A DNA stretch of 9,104 nucleotides from a bacterium. Its GTDB lineage: Bacteria; Chlamydiota; Chlamydiia; Chlamydiales; SM23-39. The position numbers were made by a program, and so were the translations under genes. The stretch covers positions 1 through 9,104 of the forward strand of contig JAKAFF010000045.1 of the NCBI GenBank assembly GCA_021818045.1, in the 5' to 3' direction. The notes below the pieces were generated by a model. The model made no database searches and had not been told where the DNA came from. It was given only the letters and a program-made list of their open reading frames with translations. Shown here piece by piece: positions 1 through 5,177 of this stretch. Each line of letters starts with the position of its first letter. Position 1 is the stretch's first letter.

Positions 1-64
1 CAAATCCTTGACTATAAAGCATTTGAAAAACAGCTTCTCGAAATTTCTGCGGGGGCAAAGCCAT
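1..64 (-). CDS. nusB: NusB-like transcription antitermination factor, N-terminal fragment
   Basis: Only the first 21 codons lie in the window; the gene runs off the left edge. The visible peptide begins MALPPQKFREAVFQMLYSQG. The pattern R-E-x-x-x-Q-x-L-Y-S matches helix 1 of NusB, the small helical protein that binds boxA RNA with NusE (S10) in rRNA antitermination. The ATG at 64-62 is chosen because a GGAG (plus 73-76) lies 8 bases upstream. An in-frame ATG at 85-83 would add seven residues but has no ribosome binding site. A TATAAT on the minus strand (plus 116-121) could be its -10 element. The same bases also give an open 28-codon frame on the plus strand, which I take to be a shadow. The family call rests on about 20 residues only. 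Confidence 0.6.
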   Translation of the reverse strand, partial: MALPPQKFREAVFQMLYSQGF

Positions 65-115
65 ATTTTGATCTCCAGCGAGCATGATAGCACAACTGGC
101 TTTTCAAAACATGAA

Positions 116-121
116 ATTATA
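116..121 (-). promoter_or_regulatory. Possible -10 element for the NusB-like gene
   Basis: A perfect TATAAT is read on the minus strand, 51 bases upstream of the chosen ATG. That would give a 5' leader of roughly 45 nt. No convincing -35 hexamer is visible at 16-18 bases spacing, so this is a weak call. Confidence 0.3.
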
Positions 122-216
122 CCGAAAAGAAGCTGAAGAATCGGGAATCGGCCAAGAGGGCGCCTCAATTTCTAATATAATAAAGTTTTTACTAACGCAT
201 TAATAATTACTGCATA

Positions 217-245
217 TTGCAATCAAATGTTTCGTTTATTAAAAT
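217..245 (+). promoter_or_regulatory. Sigma70-type promoter for the secreted repeat protein
   Basis: TTGCAA (217-222) is followed after exactly 17 bases by TAAAAT (240-245). These match the consensus hexamers at 4/6 and 5/6. Initiation near 252 would leave a leader of about 20 nt before the ATG at 272. The surrounding DNA (about 170-270) is very AT-rich. A second -10-like TATAAT at 176-181 lacks a matching -35. Confidence 0.45.
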
Positions 246-271
246 AATTAAACAAAAAAAACGTTAATCAT

Positions 272-1150
272 ATGAAAATAAACTTAACACCAACAGGATA
301 TCCCACAACTATTACCCACTCTTTTGCTTGGGCTCATTTAATACGGACGATTGCATTAGCAGCGTTAGCCATTTTTAGCGCCCCCTCTTTCGCACTCAGC
401 ACCTCAAATTCCTCTTTAAACGATCGAAACACCTCAATCATGAACGCCACGCTCGAGCAACCTCAGTTGATAGAACCGCTCGCCCCTTTTCCATCACCCC
501 CCTCTGTAGACAAAGCAGCCAATGCCCCCTCTTTTTGGTGCTCTGGAGACAGTTTTATAGCACGTTTTTGTCGCGTCGTGAAACGCTACACTCCTGTATT
601 CATGCTGCCCTCAAATGATGTGCGGCGCCAGATAGCGGCAGGACGCCTAGAAGAGGCGCAACAACTAGCACTTGCCACGCACGATCCTTTCGAACAAGCC
701 GACCTTTGCTCTCAAATTTTAGGAGCTTATCTAGGGACTCGCCAAGGAGACGCAGCCCTCGATTTTGCCCACCTTATACCTGACGCAGCACAAAAAGCTA
801 CAGCCCTGTACCAGATTGTATTAAGCTTCATTGAAGCAGGAGATGCGAAAAAGGCACAAGAGACCATGTTTGAAATACAAGACGAAGCCCTTCAATCGGA
901 TGCAATGTACCATATCATCCAATCGCATCTTGCAAGCGGACACATACAAAAGGCTATGAACATGGCCGAGCAAATGCCTTTGCGATTTGAGCAAGCCTGG
1001 GCGTGGTTTCGCATTGCGGAGCACTTCATGCGAGAAAAAAACTGGGCAATGGCACAAAAAATGATCCAAAAAATACCGGATCGAGATCTTACCATGCGCA
1101 ATGCTGTCCAAGAGATGTGGAATCAAGCCTACCGAAATGGCGAATATTAA
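272..1150 (+). CDS. Secreted helical-repeat (TPR-like) protein
   Basis: A 292-residue protein with no enzymatic motif. Residues 23-42 form a basic-then-hydrophobic signal sequence ending in a PSFA site, so the protein is probably exported to the periplasm or surface. A Ser/Pro-rich linker (about 43-90) follows. The C-terminal half is a helical-repeat array of four units of exactly 33 residues: 138-170, 171-203, 204-236 and 237-269. Each has the pattern x-A-x-x-x-I-x-x-x-x-x-x-x-G-x-x-x-x-A and most close with I-P or M-P. A partial unit precedes (about 117-137) and another follows (270-292). Such alpha-alpha repeats usually bind proteins. The ATG at 272 has no Shine-Dalgarno sequence but is the only start that keeps the signal peptide. 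It diverges from the NusB-like gene and may be co-transcribed with the exonuclease 77 bases downstream. A related relic lies at 8526-8663. The function is unknown. Confidence 0.8.
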   Translation: MKINLTPTGYPTTITHSFAWAHLIRTIALAALAIFSAPSFALSTSNSSLNDRNTSIMNATLEQPQLIEPLAPFPSPPSVDKAANAPSFWCSGDSFIARFCRVVKRYTPVFMLPSNDVRRQIAAGRLEEAQQLALATHDPFEQADLCSQILGAYLGTRQGDAALDFAHLIPDAAQKATALYQIVLSFIEAGDAKKAQETMFEIQDEALQSDAMYHIIQSHLASGHIQKAMNMAEQMPLRFEQAWAWFRIAEHFMREKNWAMAQKMIQKIPDRDLTMRNAVQEMWNQAYRNGEY

Positions 1151-1216
1151 TATTTGCTAATTTTCTCCAAAACCGTTATGATCCGAACCTTGGCGTCTGC
1201 TCCATAGCAGGCCTTC

Positions 1217-1222
1217 GAGGGG
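1217..1222 (+). promoter_or_regulatory. Ribosome binding site that sets the exonuclease start
   Basis: GAGGGG lies five bases before a GTG codon at 1228. It is the only good Shine-Dalgarno sequence in the 3' part of the gap after the repeat gene. It places the exonuclease start at GTG 1228, not at an upstream ATG (1003) buried inside the preceding gene. A small hairpin (CTGCT/AGCAG, 1197-1210) sits just upstream. Confidence 0.65.
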
Positions 1223-1227
1223 TTAAA

Positions 1228-1833
1228 GTGATTGGAGTCTTTCTCGATACAGAGACCAACGGGCTCAATGCGATCCATCATCGGATTTTGGAGATTGCAT
1301 TCAAGATCGTCGATCTCAAAGATGGCACGGTGAAAGAAGAGTTTCAGACACTTGTCTCGCAACCCATTGAAATTTGGGAAAAGAGCGATCAGGAAAGTTT
1401 GAGAATTAATGGCTTTACCTGGGAAGAGATCTCAAAAGGCAAAACCGCACGCCATGTTTCCCAAACCATTATCGATCTATTTACCAAATGGGAAATCAAG
1501 CGAAAAAAAGCGGTCTTTATCTGTCAAAATCCTTCATTTGATCGAGTCTTTTTCTCACAACTCATCGATTCAGATACACAAGAGCTGTTAAGATGGCCCT
1601 ACCACTGGCTCGATCTTGCATCGATGTATTGGGCACTATCTTTGGAGCGCGCGAAAGCTCACGCAGGCCCCTTGCCTTGGGAAACGGGCTTTTCCAAAGA
1701 CCTCATCGCATCCCAATACCAATTGCCAGGAGAAGAAAAACCCCATCGCGCAATGAACGGCGTTGCGCACTTGCTACTTTGCTACCAAGCAGTCGTCGGA
1801 TTTCCAGAAATGATTCAAGGAGGCGTCAAATGA
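1228..1833 (+). CDS. DEDDh-family 3'-5' exonuclease-like protein, Exo III Asp apparently missing
   Basis: A 201-residue protein of the DnaQ/RNase T exonuclease fold. Exo I is clear (FLDTETNGL; D7 and E9, the two metal ligands). Exo II is clear (NPSFD, D105). The Exo III histidine is present in PHRAMNG (H173), but the aspartate expected five residues later is Gly178 (codon GGC; GAC would be Asp). No acidic residue occurs in the following 15. The protein may be inactive, may use another ligand, or may belong to a chlamydial subfamily with a variant motif. Start: GTG 1228 behind GAGGGG. The frame stays open back to an ATG at 1003, but that segment overlaps the repeat gene and does not look like an exonuclease. 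The stop overlaps the lipoprotein ATG by 4 bases (ATGA), so translation is coupled. The substrate (DNA proofreading versus RNA trimming) cannot be told from sequence. Confidence 0.8.
   Translation: MIGVFLDTETNGLNAIHHRILEIAFKIVDLKDGTVKEEFQTLVSQPIEIWEKSDQESLRINGFTWEEISKGKTARHVSQTIIDLFTKWEIKRKKAVFICQNPSFDRVFFSQLIDSDTQELLRWPYHWLDLASMYWALSLERAKAHAGPLPWETGFSKDLIASQYQLPGEEKPHRAMNGVAHLLLCYQAVVGFPEMIQGGVK
1817..1823 (+). promoter_or_regulatory. Strong Shine-Dalgarno for the small lipoprotein
   Basis: AAGGAGG, a near-perfect anti-16S match, sits six bases ahead of ATG 1830, inside the last codons of the exonuclease. It is the strongest ribosome binding site I see in the window. It supports the short reading frame downstream being a real gene. 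Confidence 0.8.
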
Positions 1834-1976
1834 AAAAACACCTACTGTTTACCATCGCTTTGTTTATTTTGGGCGGGTGCTCGCAGAGCCAAGAAACAGA
1901 TCAAACATCGGCACCAACCGAAAAATACGGCCCTTACCCAGGCGGAAAATCACAAGAGGTGCAGCCGAAGAACTAA
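1830..1976 (+). CDS. Small lipoprotein (48 aa)
   Basis: The protein starts MKKHLLFTIALFILGGC, a short lipoprotein signal peptide: KKH n-region, hydrophobic core and a lipobox L-G-G-C, with lipidated Cys17. The predicted mature part is only 32 residues, hydrophilic and rich in Gln, Ser, Thr, Lys and Pro, with a central YGPYPGGK. A GGKS string near the end is not a P-loop, since there is no nucleotide-binding fold at this size. Start support is excellent: AAGGAGG six bases upstream and an ATGA overlap with the exonuclease stop. It is followed by 68 bases containing the cdaA promoter. No homologue is recognised. It could be a small envelope anchor or spacer protein. Being under 50 residues, it could easily be missed by automated annotation. 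Confidence 0.8.
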   Translation: MKKHLLFTIALFILGGCSQSQETDQTSAPTEKYGPYPGGKSQEVQPKN

Positions 1977-1986
1977 TTTTTCCATC

Positions 1987-2015
1987 TTGCCAGCAAGTCA
2001 TAGAAAATCTACAAT
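1987..2015 (+). promoter_or_regulatory. Sigma70/sigma66-type promoter of the cdaA operon
   Basis: TTGCCA (1987-1992; 5/6 to TTGACA) is followed by exactly 17 bases and TACAAT (2010-2015; 5/6 to TATAAT). Initiation is expected near 2022, giving a leader of about 23 nt before ATG 2045. This is the best promoter match in the window. It falls precisely in the only gap between the lipoprotein gene and the cdaA-ybbR-glycosyltransferase-htrB block. Confidence 0.65.
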
Positions 2016-2032
2016 GAGAAGGCAGATTTTCT
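2002..2032 (+). repeat. Perfect 9-bp inverted repeat around the cdaA -10 and start site
   Basis: AGAAAATCT (2002-2010) and its exact reverse complement AGATTTTCT (2024-2032) are separated by 13 bases. The dyad covers the -10 element and the predicted start point, the geometry of a repressor operator. As RNA it would be an AT-rich hairpin only if transcription began upstream. It is not followed by a T tract, so it is unlikely to be a terminator for the lipoprotein gene. Confidence 0.5.
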
Positions 2033-2044
2033 TCGGCGGCATGT

Positions 2045-2839
2045 ATGGGCATTTTTCACACGATCACTCCATTTATCGAAGTGATGATCATCTCTGTAAT
2101 GCTCAATTATGTGCTCTCCTTTTTTTGGAACACCAAGTCGATGGATTTGGTGCTCGGATTTTTGGCATTTTTTCTGATTTTGGGAACCTCAAGCTGGCTT
2201 GATTTGCCCGTTTTGCATCGCATTATGGTGCTGATTGGAAATGTGTTGGTCATTGCAATTTTCATTCTCTTTCAGCCTGAGCTCAGAGTGGCTCTATCGA
2301 AGCTGAGTTTGAAGGGACGGCGCTATCGGGAAATGACCGAGTTCGATAAGTTTTTAGACCAGCTGGCATCATCTGTCTACAAGATGGCAGAAAAGCGCAT
2401 CGGAGCATTAATCGCTTTAGAAAACGAAGATTCTTTGGATGAATACAGCCAAAAAGCGGTTCTACTCAATGCAAGATTTTCTCCTGAATTACTCGAAACA
2501 GTCTTTGCCATCAATACTCCTTTGCATGATGGAGCGGTCATCGTGCGAGATCAGATCCTCGTTGCAGCAGCTTGTATTCTCCCCCTATCAGACGACTCAT
2601 CTCAAGTGATCAAGTCTATGGGAACAAGACACAGAGCAGGGCTGGGTTTGAGCCATGCAACAGATGCTCTAGTCATCGTCATCTCGGAAGAAAGTGGAGG
2701 CGTCTCCATTGCGCGCGAGGGCATTATGACGCGAGGTGTTAAAATCGATCGTTTTAAAGGAATCTTGCGCAGCGTTTTCAACCCGCCGCCGCGCGCCACA
2801 CAGACAAAGTTTAGTTTATTGGAGTGGCTGAAAACGTGA
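2045..2839 (+). CDS. cdaA: Diadenylate cyclase CdaA (c-di-AMP synthase; DacA/YbbP)
   Basis: A 264-residue membrane enzyme that condenses two ATP into the second messenger c-di-AMP. Three N-terminal membrane segments are visible (about 7-28, 33-52 and 56-76), ending in FQPELR as in other CdaA proteins. A short coiled linker and the DAC (DisA_N) domain (about 100-250) follow. Both catalytic signatures are intact: D162-G163-A164 in PLHDGAVI and R195-H196-R197 in GTRHRAGLG. Length is close to the roughly 270 residues of B. subtilis CdaA. The orthologue in C. trachomatis is known to make c-di-AMP that host STING senses. The start at 2045 has a poor ribosome binding site but precedes membrane segment 1 at the usual distance. 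The TGA is overlapped by the next gene (GTGA), the usual cdaA-cdaR pairing. The canonical third partner, glmM, is not in this window. Confidence 0.95.
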   Translation: MGIFHTITPFIEVMIISVMLNYVLSFFWNTKSMDLVLGFLAFFLILGTSSWLDLPVLHRIMVLIGNVLVIAIFILFQPELRVALSKLSLKGRRYREMTEFDKFLDQLASSVYKMAEKRIGALIALENEDSLDEYSQKAVLLNARFSPELLETVFAINTPLHDGAVIVRDQILVAAACILPLSDDSSQVIKSMGTRHRAGLGLSHATDALVIVISEESGGVSIAREGIMTRGVKIDRFKGILRSVFNPPPRATQTKFSLLEWLKT

Positions 2840-4083
2840 GAACTTTGCTCATTCAACTGTTTTTGGAAAATTGGCAACGCAAGCTCATCTCTTTCGTTTT
2901 GGCTATGTTTATTTGGATGATTGTAAGCCATTCTCTAACAATGACAAAAATCGTTTCTAATATCCCCGTTCGAGTAGTAAATATCCCTGCTGAAAAAACG
3001 GTCGAGGGGATGCAAGTCAATGGGTATCTCAATAGAAAAATTTCGCTCTCTTTAGTAGGGCATAGGTCGATTCTCGAGTCAATCTCCTCCAAAGATCTCG
3101 AAGTTGTAGTTGATGCGAAAGATAAGGGAGCTGAGTGGATTGCAACCATTGATGCTGGTAATTTAGTCAGCCTCAACACAACCTTCGATGCCGCAAAAAT
3201 GATCAGCAGAGTCCTTCCCACAGAGATCATTTTGAGACAAAGCAAGCTCGTTTCGGAAAAAATTCCCATCACCCTCACGCAACCGATCGGAGAGCCTCCC
3301 AAAGGCTACCAATATCTAGATATTTGGCCCTATCAACTTTGGATCACGGTCAATGGCCCTGAAGAAGCTGTCAAAAAGCTCAAAAGCCGTGGGCTGAAAT
3401 TGACCTTTAATTTGAACGACATCAGCCTTGCCGACCTCGATGCCATCCAAAACGCTCATGCAGATGCGCAAACTGACGAGATTAGCTACTTTGTCCCCGA
3501 TTCTTGGAAAAAAATCGCCCTGCCCCAGCTCGCAGATCTACCTGTAGAGATCAACGACCCAAAAGCGAAATCCTTGCGTATCGACTTTTCCCGCCAAGAT
3601 TTGCTACCCATTAAATTTGCCCTACCCATCACCGTCTTTTTCCCGCCTAAATTCAGTGGCACGCTAAATCCTGAGACCTACACGGTGGCAGCAAGTGACT
3701 TCATCGTCAAAAAAAATGGCTTGCGCCTCTTCAATGCGCCCCTTTATGCACAAGGCGTCAGCAAATTGTTTTTAGAAACAGTGAAAGACATGGTGCAAAT
3801 TGCCATTATAGCAAGTCCCAAATCGGAACGAGACACTCTGCTATGGAGCGCTCAATTCATGTATCCGCACGATTTGGAAAATCGCTATGTAGCCCAAGTG
3901 ATGGCAGAATCGAGCGAAGAGATCCTCGATGTACAACCCCATCTATTGGAAGATTACCTAAGAAATCGTTTCCGCAGTTACATGAGCCGTTTCCGGATCT
4001 ATACTCCCAATCACCACAAACTGTCGCTCAAGATCGAATTGCAGGCCAATTCCATTTCTGTGACCCCACAAAACTATCCATGA
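2836..4083 (+). CDS. cdaR: YbbR-domain protein, CdaR-like regulator of CdaA
   Basis: A 415-residue bitopic protein. One N-terminal membrane helix (about 16-36) leaves the rest outside the cytoplasm. The outer part contains YbbR-type repeats, beta-rich units of 75-85 residues. The first (about 40-125) has the recognisable NIPVRVVNIP and a LSLVGHRSILESISSKDLEV stretch. The second (about 140-220) contains WITVNGPEEAVKKL. The C-terminal half (220-415) looks like further, more divergent beta units. In Firmicutes the equivalent CdaR binds CdaA through its membrane region and modulates cyclase activity. The chlamydial counterpart sits beside cdaA as CT011. Start choice: GTG 2836 overlaps the cdaA stop by 4 bases and has GGAG (2821-2824) 11 bases upstream. 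An in-frame GTG at 2824 would add four residues and is possible. It overlaps the next gene by ATGA. Confidence 0.88.
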   Translation: MRTLLIQLFLENWQRKLISFVLAMFIWMIVSHSLTMTKIVSNIPVRVVNIPAEKTVEGMQVNGYLNRKISLSLVGHRSILESISSKDLEVVVDAKDKGAEWIATIDAGNLVSLNTTFDAAKMISRVLPTEIILRQSKLVSEKIPITLTQPIGEPPKGYQYLDIWPYQLWITVNGPEEAVKKLKSRGLKLTFNLNDISLADLDAIQNAHADAQTDEISYFVPDSWKKIALPQLADLPVEINDPKAKSLRIDFSRQDLLPIKFALPITVFFPPKFSGTLNPETYTVAASDFIVKKNGLRLFNAPLYAQGVSKLFLETVKDMVQIAIIASPKSERDTLLWSAQFMYPHDLENRYVAQVMAESSEEILDVQPHLLEDYLRNRFRSYMSRFRIYTPNHHKLSLKIELQANSISVTPQNYP

Positions 4084-5177
4084 ACCAAGTCGTTTTATTA
4101 AAATCTCAAACTAACAGTAGAGGGGGGTTGGAAAAACACGCAGATCTCATTGCTAAAGAATTTATCAAAAGGGGTGCTCAAGTCACGCGTCTTTCGATGC
4201 CAACTGCTTTTGAATCCTTTTGGCCCAAATTTTGGCGCCTAGAGCGATTCGATCGGTTTGTCTCGCAGTGGCTTGCCAAGAACCCCTCCGATATCGTCTT
4301 TGGCATGGATCGCAATCGCTACCAGACGCACCTAAGGGCGGGCAATGGGGTGCACGCTGCCTATTTGCAAAGCCGCCGGCAAAATGAACACTCGCTCTCC
4401 TCTCGACTCTTTGCAATCAATCCGCTGCATCGAAAAATCTTATCTCTTGAAAAAGCAGCTTTTGAAAATCCTTTTTTACGAAAGTTATTCACCAACTCGC
4501 GCATGGTGCGCGATGAGGTGTTGCGCTTTTACCAGGTCGATCCTCAAAAAATCCAGGTGATCCACAACGGAGTCGAGTGGACGCAGATGGAAAGCGCCTT
4601 TGTGGAATGGCCCATTCAAAAACTTGCGATTTTACACCGCCTAGGGTTGCCTTTGGATTCTTTTCATTTTCTGTTTGTCGGCCATGGGTTTCAGCGCAAA
4701 GGGCTTGAGCCTTTATTGGAAGCATTGTCCCATTTAAAGTCGCAAGATTTTCATCTCAGCGTCGTGGGGAAAGATAAACAGATCCACTTTTATCAAAAAC
4801 AAGCCGAGCGCTTAGGGCTGCAAACAAGGGTTCATTTTTTTGACAACCAAAGCGATGTGCGCCCCTTTTACCAAATGGCAGATTGTCTGGTGATCCCCTC
4901 ATTTTACGATCCTTTTGCAAATGTCACAGTCGAGGCGCTTGCCATGGGACTTTACGTCGTTTCGTCAAAACACAATGGCGGCCATGAGATCTTAACTGCT
5001 GAAAATGGACAAATTATCGAAGATTTGCAACATCTGGACTCTTTAATCGCATCTTTACAAAAGGCATTGCAGCGCTATAAAACACAACAAAGAGCTCCCC
5101 TCATCCGCGAAAGCGTGCGCCATTTAGACTTTTCAAAGCAGCTTACCCTCTTAATAGATGCAGTGTATGAATCCTAA
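4080..5177 (+). CDS. GT4-family glycosyltransferase, WaaG/LPS-core type
   Basis: A 365-residue GT-B glycosyltransferase acting in the cytoplasm on an inner-membrane acceptor. N-domain: a glycine-rich acceptor loop SRGGLEKHA (13-21). Middle: TNSRMVRDEV (138-147) and VIHNGVE (160-166), both typical of the WaaG subgroup. C-domain: FLFVGHGFQRKGLEPLLEAL (197-216), VVGKD (228-232) and nucleotide-sugar motif YDPFANVTVEALAMG (276-290), in which the E-x7-E signature is D277-x7-E285, then NGGHEIL (299-305). The family adds hexoses or heptoses from activated sugars to LPS core. The exact sugar cannot be told. Start: ATG 4080 in an ATGA overlap with the YbbR gene, with no Shine-Dalgarno sequence, so translation is probably coupled. 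The frame is open back to 3843, but that part is inside the YbbR gene. C. trachomatis, as I recall, has no gene here between CT011 and CT010. Confidence 0.85.
   Translation: MNQVVLLKSQTNSRGGLEKHADLIAKEFIKRGAQVTRLSMPTAFESFWPKFWRLERFDRFVSQWLAKNPSDIVFGMDRNRYQTHLRAGNGVHAAYLQSRRQNEHSLSSRLFAINPLHRKILSLEKAAFENPFLRKLFTNSRMVRDEVLRFYQVDPQKIQVIHNGVEWTQMESAFVEWPIQKLAILHRLGLPLDSFHFLFVGHGFQRKGLEPLLEALSHLKSQDFHLSVVGKDKQIHFYQKQAERLGLQTRVHFFDNQSDVRPFYQMADCLVIPSFYDPFANVTVEALAMGLYVVSSKHNGGHEILTAENGQIIEDLQHLDSLIASLQKALQRYKTQQRAPLIRESVRHLDFSKQLTLLIDAVYES

Noticed and set aside
1..87. Plus-strand open frame of 28 codons ending at TGA 85-87
   Set aside because: It reads as plausible protein, but the minus strand gives a NusB-like N-terminus with a correctly spaced GGAG and ATG, which explains the bases better.
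176..181. TATAAT as a second promoter for the repeat-protein gene
   Set aside because: No -35 hexamer at suitable spacing, and the AT-rich context makes chance matches likely.
1003..1227. Upstream extension of the exonuclease frame to ATG 1003
   Set aside because: It overlaps the repeat-protein gene in another frame and carries no exonuclease-like residues; GTG 1228 has a proper ribosome binding site and begins just before Exo I.
1593..1976. 127-codon frame across the exonuclease 3' part and the lipoprotein gene
   Set aside because: Its N-terminal 79 codons are an Arg-rich shadow of the exonuclease; only the part from ATG 1830 has gene-like signals.
2853..3302. 149-codon minus-strand frame opposite the YbbR gene
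   Set aside because: Ser/Thr/Ile-rich composition, no motif, no ribosome binding site; the plus strand is clearly coding here.
3843..4079. Extension of the glycosyltransferase frame to ATG 3843
   Set aside because: It lies wholly within the YbbR gene and is compositionally unlike the glycosyltransferase; ATG 4080 makes the standard ATGA junction.
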